Shown: positions 1 to 11,205, counted from the first letter of the stretch. The stretch: DNA of 64,000 nucleotides from Macrothele yani (GCA_039090855.1 CM077011.1:136092749-136156748); one strand, 5' to 3'. A program made the numbers and translations. Notes: a model not told the origin generated them from the sequence alone.

Positions 1-260
1 TAAGATGTTTGGAAGTATTTCTCGCTTATAATGCAACTGACTCATAATTACATCATTAGTATGCAATCATTAGGCTACATATACAGAAAAATATTTCATT
101 TGTAACTGCAAAATTATAGCTATAAACAATGTATTGCAGTGACTTTTAACTGTAATAAATATGAGCTCAATACCTGATAATCTCATTATGTAAGAGCGTA
201 CATTTAATATAATTAATATTTTCAAGGTTAGTCATGTGTACTCACCTAATTCTTAACATA
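1..260. other. Non-coding AT-rich flank
   Basis: No coding signal, repeat or RNA was recognised here. The stretch is AT-rich and ends at the TA target site of the Tc1 element that follows. Confidence 0.5.
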
Positions 261-262
261 TA

Positions 263-1507
263 CACTATATTAACAAAAGTCACGGGACACCCCTTCAAAA
301 GCAAATGAACGGATCCGCTGCGTTGTTAAAATGTGCAGTACAGCTGCAAACGGTATAAAAACAAGCCTGCAGCTGACCTCGATCATATCGCACTGCAAGG
401 TTGAGTGAAAACGTCGCAGGGGAGGGGGGGGACTGAGTTGAGAAATGAAAGATTGTTGGGTGTTATATTAGTGGGTTGTCCATAAGAGAAACCAAGAGGT
501 GTTTAAACATACCCAAGTCCACTGTTTTGGATGTACTGAATAAGTGGAAGACACATGACATGCCTGAAGCAGCAAAAAGTACCGGCAGACCAAAGAAAAT
601 CAGTGACAGAGAATGTCGAAGCCTCAGGAAAGTTGTTACTGCTAATCGATGGAGTACTGCAAAAGACCTCAGTGTGCAGGTGAGTAAAAATGCTGGAACC
701 TCAGTATGTACACATACTATTCGCAAAGAACTTCATTCCATGGGTTACTGTGGTCGTACAGCTGCGCATAAGTCTTTCATCTTCGCTCGGAATGCTACAC
801 ATCATTTAGCATGGTGTAAAGAACATTTATTGTAGACCATAGATCAATGGAAACGGGTCCTATGGATTGATGAAATCCAGATACACGATCCATCAGTCTG
901 ATGGCCATGTGTGGGTATGGCAGCAGCCGAGGGAACGCTATTAACCACAGTGTACTGTTCCTATGGTCAAGTTTGGAGTTGGCAGTGTAGTCGTGTAAGG
1001 GTGCTTTTCGTGGTATGATCTCGGCACATTGGTTATCGTGGACAAACCTGTTAACCAGCACGTCTATCTCGATATTCTGGACAATTATGCCCTACCAACT
1101 CTGTGGCAATACTATGGAACCGAGCCTTTTTGGCACCAGCAGAATAACGCACCGAGCCATAAAGCAAGGACTGTTACAGTGTGGTTTGATGATAATTCCG
1201 TATCGTGTGTGGACTGGCCAGCACAGAGCCCTGATCTTAATCCCATAGAACACCTATGGGATGAATTAGAGCGCTGCATAAGAAGTTTGGAACCAAGGCC
1301 TATTACTAAGTAACAGTTAGCGGTAGTATTATATACTGAATGGAAGCACATACTTATCACTGTGTTCAAAAACCTTGTCGAAACCATGTCTCAAAGGGTC
1401 AGTGCATGCCTTAAGGCCAAAGGTGGATTAACACTGTACTAATTATGTCAATAAATGCTATGCTGTGCTTCTCTTCTAGGCGTCCAGTGACTTTTGTCAG
1501 TATAGTT
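263..1507 (+). mobile_element. Tc1-like DNA transposon, 1.25 kb
   Basis: The left terminus at 264-291 and the reverse complement of 1479-1506 are near-identical inverted repeats built around acaaaagtcac. TA dinucleotides at 261-262 and 1508-1509 are the expected target-site duplication of the Tc1/mariner superfamily. One decayed transposase lies inside on the plus strand. The last base of the right end (T instead of G) looks mutated. Boundaries are well supported; the element cannot be autonomous as it stands. Confidence 0.9.
476..1313 (+). pseudogene. Tc1-like transposase, decayed
   Basis: The intact enzyme would cut and paste the surrounding element. The N-terminal part (476-835) carries a helix-turn-helix with ETKRCLNIPKSTVLDVLNKW and ends in AWCKEHLL before a stop. 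The middle holds the first catalytic Asp region (WIDE, near 863). The C-terminal part (1029-1313) in another frame has QQNNAPSHKA and WPAQSPDLNPIEHLWDE. In functional Tc1 enzymes the second catalytic residue is the Asp of QQDNAP; here the codon at 1143-1145 is AAT (Asn). The third residue (Glu of PIEHLW) remains. At least one frameshift, one stop and one active-site loss make this a pseudogene. No convincing ATG start was found. Confidence 0.88.
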
Positions 1508-1803
1508 TATGTAATACGTCAACTCAAAGGTAAAACCAATGGTTTTGAACTTAAATTTTTTGTGTCAGCATGAACAAATACCTTTTAAAAAGTAATATCC
1601 TCTCTTTTTCTTTTTCATTATTTTCGAGTTATTACCAATCCTAATCTTAAAAAGTTTATTTCTGAGTCTTTCTAGATTGGTTGAGATCAGAGAGGATTGG
1701 GTGAAATTATGATCAGGAGAATCGGAACATACAGGTGCCGTAGTCATTTGGGATAACTACTCTCCGTTTGAAATTTTTTTTAGGTGATATTTATAAATAT
1801 ATA
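1508..1803. other. Non-coding spacer between two DNA transposons
   Basis: AT-rich sequence with no coding signal. It links the Tc1 on the left with the cagggtgtccg-ended element on the right. Confidence 0.5.
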
Positions 1804-3147
1804 CAGGGTGTCCGAGAATTATTGGACACATTACAAAATTATATAAAACAAAACATTAAACAGATAGAAAGAAACTGACCGTACTAACTTACAATGTAAC
1901 TACACAAGTTAATAGATTTCGATGTGAGATCCCTTGGTTGCCCGTAGTACGTCCAAGCGATACTCGATTTCATGCCATGTATTGGCAAGCATCTGAGGAG
2001 TTATGGAATTAATAGCAGCTGTGATACGCTGCTTCAGTTCCTGCAAATCAGTACAAGGCATATTTGATAGACACGATCCTTCACATAACCCCACATGAAA
2101 TAATCCAATGGAGTTAGATCTGGAGAGCGAGGAGGCCACAGAATGGGACCACCACAACCAATCCATCTGTTGGGGAAATGCTCATTTAGGCACTTACGTA
2201 CACACATTGACCACAGCAGAGGTGAACCATCTTGTTGGAAAACGATGTCATATCTTTTGATCTGGGGTATAGCGAAATTTTCTAGCATATCCAAGTAAAT
2301 GTCACCATTTATGGTTTTTTCGCAGAAGAAGAAAGGGCCAATCATTTCTCTTTTTGATAGGGCGCACCACACATTAACTTTTGGAGAATCATGTTCCAGT
2401 TCAATAGCAGCATGAGGCTGTTCACTGCCCCATATCCTACAGTTGTGACGATTCACAATACCTGATACATGAAATGTGGATTCATCATTAAAAATTACAG
2501 TACTGAGAAAGTTTTTGTCGTTTTCCACTTGATTCAGCATATCCACAGCGAAATCATATCGCAGGGTGTGATAATTTACATGCATCTTTTGCACTATTTG
2601 AATTTTATAAGCATGAAACTTTAATTTCTTGTGCAAGATATTGTGAACTGTCGATTTCGGAATGCACAGTTCTCTGCTTGCTTTACTAACGGATTTCCTG
2701 GGGCTTCGTCAGAAACTTTCACTAACTTGGTCAACCGCCTCACCGCTGATGCTAGGCCTACTACTGGCTCCTCCACGATGTTCCACATTGCCAGTTTCTT
2801 TAAACTGTTTCACTACCACTTAATTTAATTTGTTGACGGAGAATTACAACCATACTCTAAATGGTACCTACCGTCTTTTAACTTTAATGACAGACTTTGA
2901 TTCCACAAGCAATAACACACACATCGCCTTCTGCTGTACGGATGACATGACTACTGATTACGCATTTCTCATACATTCCTCATCAGGCCACACCTAGCGC
3001 CATCTATCGGATTCTGGGAATAACAATTCTGCAAAACAAAAATATAGAAACCGTGTTAGTAATAAGTGACATAGAAAGACAGACAATGCTCATAGGTTTT
3101 TTTTGTACATAATTTTGTAATGTGTCCAATAATTCTCGGACACCCTG
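1804..3147 (-). mobile_element. DD41D (Visitor-like) Tc1/mariner transposon, 1.34 kb
   Basis: The left end (from 1804, cagggtgtccgagaattatt) and right end (to 3147) are almost perfect inverted repeats of about 39 bp. The left flank is TA; the right flank reads CA, so one target-site copy may have mutated. A minus-strand transposase fills the inside. The family is assigned from the spacing of the catalytic aspartates, not from a database match. Confidence 0.88.
1909..2880 (-). pseudogene. DD41D transposase, decayed
   Basis: Minus-strand transposase in at least three frames. The helix-turn-helix part (about 2830-2640) contains ELCIPKSTVHNILH and one in-frame TGA; its first codons sit in a different frame. 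The longest piece (2636-2034) has FNDEST (first Asp), FQQDGSP (second Asp) and WPPRSPDLTPLDYFMWG (third Asp). There are 41 residues between the second and third Asp, the spacing of the DD41D group. All three catalytic aspartates are present. The C-terminus (about 2050-1909), with LKQRITAAINSITPQ, lies in another frame. The fold is recognisable but no continuous product is possible. Confidence 0.88.
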
Positions 3148-3440
3148 CACTATATATTTGGCCCTAACCTATTTGGAAACAAATTCCATAAATAACCAAA
3201 CAACAAGCACAGTTTATACTAAATTTTACTGGTAAACCATAAAACTTTGCAGGTATGGTTTTCCTATCTGAGAGAATAATCACCTATGCAATAAAGAGAA
3301 TGTAAATAGCAAAACTTGTCATTAAAGTTATGTGTTCATAATCTGATTTTGCACATAATCATCTCAGTTAAAATTAAATGTTCAAGATTCAAAGTTTGCA
3401 CTTAATTTTTTCATGGTGTATGTGAATAATTATTTGTGTA
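3148..3440. other. Non-coding AT-rich spacer
   Basis: No coding signal or repeat structure was recognised between the DD41D element and the mariner that follows. Confidence 0.45.
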
Positions 3441-3603
3441 TACAAGCGGCAGTCAAAAAGTTAGTTGCATGCACCCACAATTTTTGTGCATAAAAGATAT
3501 TCGGATGCAATACGGGGCCACCACTTGTACTTCCTCCTCAAAGCCGCCCTGTTAACTTTGTCAACATGGCGGGAACAGTTCGTCTATTATCACTCATGAA
3601 AAG

Positions 3604-5511
3604 ATGTCATGCCTGTTGCATGTAGTGTCCAAATTTCAATTCCGCGCAGTGATCCATTTCTTGTGGGTCAAAAAGTTGAACCCCACTGAAATTCAAGACC
3701 AATTAATTGAAGTGCACAGTGACAAATTATTTTCATGGCAGGCAATCGCAAAATGGTGTTCGCTGTTCAAGAAAGGATGCACAGATATCAAAGACGATTA
3801 CCAGGAGGGGACTAGGAAGGTTTGACATTTCAAAAAGTGGCTTCTGTTTAATTGTTTATAACAAGGCTGTGAATAAATATAAAACATTTTATTTGTGTAG
3901 GAGTACTTAGCATAAAATGATGAAATAAGAAAATGTCGTATTTATTCGCAGGTGAATAATATTGGCGCTCCAACGTAATAAGGCAAACTATGTACAATCC
4001 GATTTTACCAAGATTACAGTCGAATGGATGAAGATTTCAAGAAATCCCAGGGATATTTCTTCTTCTTAAGCTTCCCTCTATTGATTATACCAGAAAAATT
4101 GAAAATGAAAACAAAATGCAAAAAATGGCGTCCAGATAACGAAAAATGTGAGTTATTTGTTTCTATAAAATGGTGAAAACATTTCTATTCAATCAGATGT
4201 CAAGTATAATTAATGCGTCATCGTGTTTTACAACTCCTGTATAAATTTCAAGTTGATATCTCCAGCGGTTTTTGAGATATTGTGGTAAAATCCCTAAAAC
4301 ATGTAGTTTCGAGAAAATTGCGCACAAATATTCGGTACAATATTTATGTTAGAACAGTCATACTTACACATTTAAAATTTCCTGCACTATAGAACTCCGG
4401 CACTTTGGTTGAAAGCCTACAGGACCGTTCTATTCTACTCTGGTAAGGGAGGTAGCACTGGCTGCGTGACTACCTGCGTTCGGCCAGCCGCGAGCCACAT
4501 CATGTTTTATGATCCCCTGACCACAATTTTGTGAATTTTTCGAAAATTCAAATGGTGAGATATTCTTAAAGGATTGCACTATCGAAATATGCAAAAAAAA
4601 AAAAAAAAATCAATTTTGAAATATGCAAAAAAAAAAAAAAAAAAAAAACGGAAATCAATTTTTTTGATATTTCAAACCTCCCTAGTTCCCTTAATGAATA
4701 TATTCATGCAAACAGGTGAATCACAGTGCAGAATATCACAGATGAATGAATATTTCACATGGAAGTGTGCACCACATCATCACCAAGCATCTTGAGTTTC
4801 GAAATGTTTGTGCTCGATGGGTGCGTGGCTTACTCACAGAACAACACAAGTTGCAATGTTTTTAAAGTTTTCGCTTTTTTTTTTTTTTTATCATTATCAC
4901 AGAAAAGGAAAATACTTTTTGGACCATATCATGACCAGAGAAGAGACTTGGGTCCATCACTTCTCACCAGAAACGAAGCAGACTTCATGTGAGTGAAAAC
5001 ATTCATATTCTCCAGCTCCGAAAAAGTGCCAAATTGTTCCTTTCACTGGAAAGGTTATGATGCTCACCCTTTTCTTCAACAATCAGGTAGGTGTGCATTA
5101 TGAATTCACGCTGAAAAGCACCATGATTAATGCAGCATCATATTGTGAAACCCTTAGGAAGCTGATTAAAAGATTGACGGCCAGGAAAACTGTCAAGAAG
5201 CACTGTCTTCCTGCATGACAATGCGATACCACATTCGGCACGCGTCACAAAGCCCTTCCTTGACAAATTCAAATGGCAAGTGTGGGAACACCTTCTCTAC
5301 AGTCCAGACCTTTCGCCTTGTGATTTATATTTGTTCAGTCCCACGAAAAAAAGACCTTGCAAAGCGGCAATATCACTCCGATGAAGACATAAAAAATGCA
5401 ATGCGAGAATGGTTATTGCAAGTTTCAAGACAATGTGTTCAAGAAGAGATAGACAAACATGTGCCACACTATGATAAATGTTTAAATGAACTAGATGATT
5501 ACATAAAAAAA
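3604..5511 (+). pseudogene. Mariner transposase, split by an insertion
   Basis: The N-terminal DNA-binding part (3604-3810) has RAVIHFLWVKKLNPTEIQDQ and WCSLFKKG, typical of mariner. Coding similarity resumes at about 4692 and runs in shifting frames to 5511. Landmarks are MTREETWVHHFSPETKQ near 4931, the second-Asp region (LHDN, about 5213) and the C-terminal stretch ending in DYIKK (5340-5511). Mariner enzymes have GDETW at the first site; here the codon at 4940-4942 encodes Glu, so the first catalytic Asp is lost. Several frameshifts and the 883-bp insertion make it non-functional. Confidence 0.87.
3808..4690. mobile_element. Inverted-repeat (MITE-like) insertion inside the mariner
   Basis: The left edge reads gggactaggaaggtttga and the right edge is its near-complement (tcaaacctccctagttccc), giving terminal inverted repeats of about 29 bp. 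The insertion lies where mariner coding similarity breaks off after the helix-turn-helix and before it resumes. The interior has no recognisable protein. Near the right end an A-rich unit (aaatatgcaaaaaaa then atcaatttt) occurs twice (about 4586-4660). The superfamily is not determined, and no clear target-site duplication was seen. Confidence 0.6.
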
Positions 5512-5568
5512 CAGCTCTCCTATTGCATTTCCTATGTAAGTATAAACATTTCCCAAAATCCTCTTTTT

Positions 5569-7011
5569 ACGCTTTCCAACCGCAGGTTGAAGAAGCGTAT
5601 AAGCTCCAGCTTTTTCCGTCCGTCCGTCTGTCGGCACGATAACTCACGTAGAAATGGTTCGATTTCGATGAAATTTTAGTATGTGGTAGGGGACCACCAG
5701 GGGACGAACCCTATTGAAAATGGGTGAAGTGGGGTCAAAGGTCACGCCATAAGTGCGGGATCCATTCAATTGCCCTTATGCGTCATAACTTGCGTAAATA
5801 TGGTTCGATTTCAATGAAATTTTAGTATGTGGTAAGGGACCACCTGGGAACGAACCCTGTTGAAATAAATGTGCAGAATGGGGTCAAAGGTCAGGGCATA
5901 GGAGCGGGATCTATTTCATTGCCCTTATGCATCATAACTTGCGTAAATATGGTTCGATTTCAATGAAATTTAAGTATGTGGTAGGGGCCACTGGGAATGA
6001 ACCCTATTGAAAATAAATGAAATGGGGTCAAAGGTCAGGACATAGGAGTGGGATCCATTCCATTGCCCTTTATGCATCATAACTTGCGTAAAAATGGTTC
6101 GATTTCAATGAAATTTAAGTATGTGGTAAGGAACCACCTGGGAACGAACCCTATTGAAAATAAATGAAATGGGGTCAAAGGTCAGGACATAGGAGTGGGA
6201 TCCATTCCATTGCCTTTATGCATCATATCTTGCGTAAAAATGGTTTGATTTCAATGAAATTTAAGTATGTGGTAAGGAACCACCTGGGAACGAACCCTGT
6301 TGAAAATGGGCAGAATGGGGTCAAAGGTCAGGACATAGGAGCGGGATCCATTTCATTGCCTTTATGCGTCATAACATGCGTAAATATGGTTCGATTTCGA
6401 TGAAATTTTAGTATGTGGTAGGGAACCACTGGGCACGAACCCTATTGAAAATGGGCAAATGGGGTCAAAGGTCAGGCAGGGCGTAAGAGCGGGATTTATT
6501 CCATTGCCTTTATGCGTCATAGCTTGCGTAAAAATGGTTCAATTTCGATGAAATTTTAGTATTTGGTAAGGAACCACCTGGGGACGAACCGAACCACCTG
6601 GGGACGAACCCTATTGAAAATGGGCGAAATAGGGTCAAAGGCCAGGACACTGGAGTGGGATCCATTCCATTGCCCTTGTGCATCATAACTTACCTAAAAT
6701 GTTTCGATTGCAACAAAACGTTATCATGTTGTTCCAGAGGTATAGTGAACCGGTTCTGTTGAATATCAACAAAATGGGGTCAAAGGTAATTGCACAAAAG
6801 CAAGATTTATTCTACAGCCATTATTCTCATAACTTGCGTAAAACTGCTTCTATTGCGACAAAACTTTAGTATGTTATTCTTGAGGTATACTGAACTGGTT
6901 CTGTTGAATATCATCGAAATGGGGTCAAAGGTCAGGACACAGGAGCGAGATTTATTCCACAGCCATTATCCTCATAACTTGAGTAATAATTTCTGGTATG
7001 TTGGAAAGCGT
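5569..7011. repeat. Tandem array of about nine ~146-bp units bounded by a 12-bp inverted repeat
   Basis: Each unit contains cataacttgcgtaaa, atggttcgatttcaatgaaa, a ggaccacctgggaacgaacc block and ggggtcaaaggtca. The last motif starts at 5731, 5880, 6024, 6171, 6317, 6461, 6631, 6777 and 6921, giving steps of 149, 144, 147, 146, 144, 170, 146 and 144 bases. The 170-base step holds a small internal duplication at 6570-6610. The first units are most alike and the last two most diverged. The block is bracketed by acgctttccaac (5569-5580) and its exact complement (7000-7011), which suggests it entered the mariner as one unit. Confidence 0.85.
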
Positions 7012-7098
7012 ATCACAATAAATGCATTGCATGATATTTTACTAACTTGTTTTTTTTTTTTTAGATGTGCGTGCAGCTAACTTTTTGACTGCCCTATG

Positions 7099-9107
7099 TA
7101 CCAAATGGGGAAATACGTAAGTGAAACATCATTATCAAGAAATTATGATAGGACTTGTTGGGTGGAATATATGCTGGGTGTGTTTAATTTAGCTCATAGT
7201 CCTTCACCTTTTCCAGCAAATTACTGATCACACACTTCCCCAAGCTCCTCCAAGGACTTTCACCTGACATCATCATCAAGATGATGTCAGAAGTTCTAGG
7301 TATTACAATACACTGTAACTACTGGATTTCACACATGGCAGTTAGGAAAAATAAGCATTTTTTGCAAAAAATAAATACTTCTAAGCTCTCTTAAAAAATA
7401 TATGCACACTTTAAGGATTTATATGGATTGTGGGAACCCTGGGTTATGATCTTGCTCTAAACTCACTGAGCAGCCAGTGAATACAGTATATTGTTAGGGA
7501 TCGTTGAATAATAGCCATGACCTTATCCAACAAATTCAATTTTCAGGCCAGGTTACTGTAAATTACAGTGATGACCTTGCAGTCAGAAATTTTTCATTTG
7601 GTAACTTCAAAATAAGTAGAACTTATATAAGGTTGTGGAATAAGTCTTTTTGCACTTCAGTGATAGATGTAATTGGTACTTATTTTAAAGGTTGATTCAC
7701 ATTGAAGACAAATGATAATTACAGATTTTGACAGGTGAGCTTCTGAAAAAGTCCCAGAAAAATTTGCTGGAGCTTGACTGAGATCTCCAGTCTCACCTGT
7801 TGTTCCAACTTACATAGAACTCACTCCATTGAAAGAACTTTTCTTTTCTGGAGTCTGCAAAAATGATCTTGGCCAAGGATTTCAGACACCTTTTTGAGTC
7901 TAGTTTATATGTATAGGATAACTGTTTTATGATACATTACATACCTTGTTATATTTGTTCCGGAGGGCACTATTTCTCATCTATCTTTACTTCCATTCAT
8001 TAGGCCTAATGCTGTCATTGTTGGTAGACCTAATCTGGCATGTCTGCATACATAACTTCTGTCGGCACTGCAATTGATGTGTTTTGCCTTTCTTATAGAT
8101 ATATTTCAATATATTTAGTTATCTATATTGTTGTTATTGAACAAGTGAAAATAAAGAACCGTAATCCTCTGGAAACTAATGTACGATTCCGTGAAATAGC
8201 CAGAATTAAAAAAAAAAAAAAGTATGAAACCACGTTAAAGATATAGAACTGAGGTTTAAAAATCCTATGAAAGTTTAAAAATATAATTGAATGAATGTAC
8301 AAAATGAATGGATGAAAAACAAGATCTAAAAATTTAAAATGTGAAGTTCAATAGGCGTAAAAATCTCGCATCTGCCATGGCAAAACCAGACACATTTTGC
8401 AATGGCTACCTTGCCAGCATTCTCAATGGTGTTGTTGATAGGTATGCACACCAACTTTATGTCCACTTTCCAGTTCCTGGACATCGTCATTCGTTATGAG
8501 ATAGATGAGGAATGGTGCCCTTCAGAATTGAGGTCATGAGAAGATATGTAATATATCATGAAATAGTTAACCTTATATATACATACAAACTAGGCTCAAA
8601 AAGGTGTTCGAAATCCTGAGTAAACATGTAGAACAGAAAATGGGGCAGATAGCCATAATACGTCCTTAACAATTAACCACATATTAAGGTGTTAAGCTGT
8701 ATAATGTAAAAAATCTTAAATCATTTTGGCCACTTCTTTGTCCAAAACCCTGCAAAATTTAGGACAGTTAGAATCTTCCAGAAAGTTGAAAGATGGTGAG
8801 ATCTACTGGGAAATAATGGTTGGGCCTACACTACTGAATAAGGTGGCAACAATATGCAAAAGTACAAATGCCAAAAAGAAAAAAAAAGAAAAAAATACAA
8901 ATGCCAAAAAAAAAAAAAAAAAAAAAACTTTTTACTTAATCCAGTATTTTTGTATGTAACTTCAAATGGAATTTCAACTGTTTATGAACATAGTTAAACA
9001 AATTTATAATCACTTTTTGTTTTCTGCCTGAGAACTGGTGTAATTTATGATCATGATTACCATAAAATGCTCTGGTTTCTTAGCTAAAATGTTCTTTCTG
9101 TCAATAG
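7099..9107. other. Non-coding region, AT-rich
   Basis: Two kilobases with no supported gene. Visible features are short: a self-complementary catcatcatcaagatgatg near 7265, paired acaggtgag/ctcacctgt near 7730-7800, and A-runs near 8208 and 8900. This may be intron or intergenic sequence upstream of the exon at 9108. Confidence 0.5.
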
Positions 9108-9702
9108 GTCAAAAGATGAGCTTCGAATGGAATACCCAACATTTGTTATTCTGCGTCATAATCATAACCACAGAATAGAAGCTGCAGAAGTAGTGAAGAC
9201 AAACTTTCATTGGAGAGAAAATCTTTCCAGTAAGTGGTGTGCTTCTTTAGCTGAAAAGACAGATGTTGTTTCTGATGTTAAAGAATCAGCTGCAAACTGG
9301 GAGGTATCACAGAATTCTGGAGCTGAACATACATGGCTATACCATGAGGTTTTTCAAGATCATGTGACTGAAGATAGCCTGGTAGTAAGTGAGGTTTCAG
9401 ATAATACTGAAAGCGAAGCAGAAGTCTTACACATAGAAACAATTCCTGCATTGGGTTATCATTGGAATGAATGCAAAATAAAGTTAAGAAAAGTGTATGA
9501 TACTCTGAAGCAGAACTTTGGGAATAACCCAGCTGAATATGCAGTAGCAATTGACAAAGCCTATGACAATTTTATGAAATTAAAGAGCACAAGTTCTGTT
9601 CTAAATGCACTTCATAATTTTGGAAGAGCTGGAAGTGGACATGAAAAAGAACTTGAAGCGACCAACTGTTGTACCTGTACATGCTGTAGTAGAATGAAGT
9701 AG
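9108..9702 (+). CDS. Possible terminal exon of a host gene (unidentified protein)
   Basis: An open frame of about 197 codons ends at the stop at 9700-9702. It begins just after a good splice-acceptor context: a pyrimidine-rich stretch, then caatag ending at 9107. The frame is open from the acceptor (codons from 9109) through the Met at 9127. Visible elements are a His/Asn-rich segment (RHNHNHRIEAAE), an acidic middle and a helical C-terminal part (YDTLKQNFGNNPAEYA, NALHNFGRAGSGHE) ending in a Cys cluster. The layout resembles arthropod proteins with an N-terminal HNH-rich finger-like region and a helical tail, but that is recollection, not a search. Unlike its neighbours it has no internal stop or frameshift. 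It could also be a captured transposon fragment. Confidence 0.45.
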
Positions 9703-9844
9703 AAAAGGACAAAGTCCAGTTAAGAAACACCTACAGAGTAAATTTACTGGTGAGAATGGGTATATAAAAATTAAAACTGTATATAGTATTCTGTACAACT
9801 CTGTGTAATTTTCAAAATGTATATACATATTATTAATTTATGAA

Positions 9845-9850
9845 AATAAA
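9845..9850 (+). promoter_or_regulatory. Candidate polyadenylation signal
   Basis: AATAAA lies about 145 bases after the stop codon of the possible terminal exon, in an AT-rich 3' region. This fits a short 3' UTR. In AT-rich sequence the hexamer also arises by chance. Confidence 0.35.
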
Positions 9851-9859
9851 TATTTAGAT

Positions 9860-10512
9860 ATTCTTTAAGAATTCTTATTCATAGAGTATGAAGACACATT
9901 CTGATCATTTGTATAATGTTAGTCAAGTAGAGAAAAGTATTTCTAAGGTGGTTTGGCCATATTTGAAGATGTGCTAAGACACTTTTAACTGCTTTTTGTA
10001 CTTATTCTACCTTTCCTACATACCCCCTTCCCTGTCAACCTATTTGTCTCACTTTGATATCAGCTAACGATGTAGATATCCTGGTGGCCACTAGAGGACC
10101 ACTACACACACGTAATTGCCAAGACCTATAAAATGAATGTGTTACTTGTCTTATGTTTGCATTTGTAATTCTCATCTGAAGACGGGATCCAGGGTGGACC
10201 CGAAAGTTCTCATGAAGTGTTTTTAATTATCATCAGGTTTTAAATTGTATCTTGAGCATAATTAAAGTTATGGTTCATCAACTCAGGTTTTAAACCATGG
10301 ATTGATTTTATTGACGTATCGTGCACCAAGGTGAGCTGTCTTGCATTACTTTAATCAAAATTACATGCTCAAGATTACAATTTTGCATTTAATTTTCTTG
10401 TGGTATAATAGAATAATTGATGTCACCAAGCATATTACAAAAAGAGGAAATGCAAAAGTGAAATATCATCACCAAAAGATCGAGATGGGACTTCTTGGGT
10501 GCATCTGGCATG
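9860..10512. other. Non-coding region with a ribozyme-like core
   Basis: No gene is supported. At 10176-10205 there is CTGAAGA, an imperfect hairpin (gggatcc / ggaccc), then GAAA. This is the order of a hammerhead core, but the cleavage side is not convincing. It may mark the worn 3' end of a Penelope-like element. Confidence 0.35.
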
Positions 10513-10682
10513 TGGTCAAGTGCCACTTGCTCTCTGGCTGTTGATATGTCCATCGTGGTATACTCACTGTACACTCTTGATATGGTTGCCCGCAGGAATC
10601 CTAGGATTCTTACCACTTGGGCGATAGAATGACCCACCTGTTTTGTACTGACAATATGTCCACGATCTGACTGATAAACCAC
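10513..10682 (-). pseudogene. Tc1-like transposase N-terminal fragment
   Basis: Minus-strand reading gives DRGHIVSTKQVGHSIAQVVR and LRATISRVYSEY, the helix-turn-helix of a Tc1 family whose N-terminus usually reads RG-IVG--LGHS---VA. It breaks off at 10513. The piece that should follow it is on the opposite strand at 11206-11345, so the original transposon was split and partly inverted. Confidence 0.7.
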
Positions 10683-10877
10683 GCATTGCGCTGAGAATTG
10701 TTGGCGCTGTAGCGTAAATTCGAACGCACTCGACTAGTTATCGAGAGTTCTGGGGTTCGATCCCAGCAGTGCAGGGATACAATTTTTCAGTCGCTATGCG
10801 TTGTTTAAAAATAACGTGGAAAGAGTGATGACATCGTCCATTTACATTATCTCCACGTATTTGATATATATTAAACA
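10667..10877 (+). repeat. tRNA-like repeat unit, copy 1
   Basis: The first of two near-identical units of about 211 bp (the second starts 327 bp later). Each has a tRNA-like head followed by a tail with aaataacgtggaaag and ctccacgtattt, which can pair with each other. This looks like a tRNA-derived SINE or a duplicated tRNA-like sequence. No terminal A-run or clear target-site duplication was found. Confidence 0.65.
10703..10773 (+). tRNA. tRNA-like sequence (Thr AGT fold), probably a SINE head
   Basis: 71 bases fold as a cloverleaf: acceptor ggcgctg with cagtgca (one end mismatch in this copy), T8-A9, D stem gcgt/acgc, anticodon stem ctcga/tcgag with loop ctagtta (anticodon AGT), and T stem ctggg/cccag. 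Box B (ggttcgatccc) is good. Box A lacks the D-loop GG and the T loop is offset by one base. These defects, and its place in a repeated unit, argue for a SINE-type relic rather than a working tRNA gene. Confidence 0.45.
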
Positions 10878-10993
10878 TTTCTATCGCCCTTTGAATTTAT
10901 CAGCTACAATTAAAATAGCTGTTGCGTTAAATGCCACCAGATGACGACATCTCAGTTGCTGAGACCATCAATACGCATTCGTATAGTCAGATG

Positions 10994-11205
10994 CTGACTG
11001 ATAAACCACGCATTGCGCTGAGAATTGTTGGCGCTGTAGCGTAAATTCGAACGCACTCGACTAGTTATCGAGAGTTCTGGGGTTCGATCCCAGCAGTGCC
11101 GGGATACAATTTTTCAGTCGCCATGCGTTGTTTAAAAAATAACGTGGAAAGAGTGATGACATCGCCCATTTACATTATCTCCACGTATTTGATATATATT
11201 AAACA
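10994..11205 (+). repeat. tRNA-like repeat unit, copy 2
   Basis: The second unit differs from the first by only a few bases. It is preceded by a 115-bp spacer that has no counterpart after it. Same orientation as copy 1. Confidence 0.65.
11030..11100 (+). tRNA. tRNA-like sequence (Thr AGT fold), copy 2
   Basis: Same 71-base fold as the first copy, but here the acceptor stem is complete: ggcgctg pairs with cagtgcc with one G-T wobble. D, anticodon and T stems are all paired. The D loop (aaattcga) still lacks the conserved GG, so function as a normal tRNA is doubtful. Confidence 0.45.

Larger units (their letters stand above)
3443..7098 (+). mobile_element. Mariner-like transposon enlarged by two internal insertions
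   Basis: The termini match as inverted repeats: ggcagtcaaaaagttagttg on the left, and ggcagtcaaaaagttagctg on the reverse of the right end near 7070-7095. TA flanks at 3441-3442 and 7099-7100 fit mariner integration. The original element was about 1.3 kb. It now spans 3.66 kb because an inverted-repeat element (3808-4690) splits the transposase and a tandem-repeat block (5569-7011) lies between the end of the coding region and the right terminus. Confidence 0.85.

Noticed and set aside
463..1061. Minus-strand frames opposite the first Tc1 transposase
   Set aside because: Shadows of the plus-strand transposase with no similarity of their own.
4574..4996. Lys-rich open frames around A-runs
   Set aside because: They arise from poly(A) stretches and overlap mariner remnants in other frames; no protein family is visible.
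5640..6985. CRISPR-like regular repeats
   Set aside because: Units are about 146 bp with no unique spacers, in animal DNA; this is a satellite-type array.
8726..8959. 77-codon open frame with long Lys runs
   Set aside because: Half of it is A-run translation; no start context or similarity.
10703..11100. Two functional tRNA-Thr genes
   Set aside because: The fold is good but the D loop lacks GG, the T loop is offset and the copies sit in repeat units; recorded as tRNA-like only.
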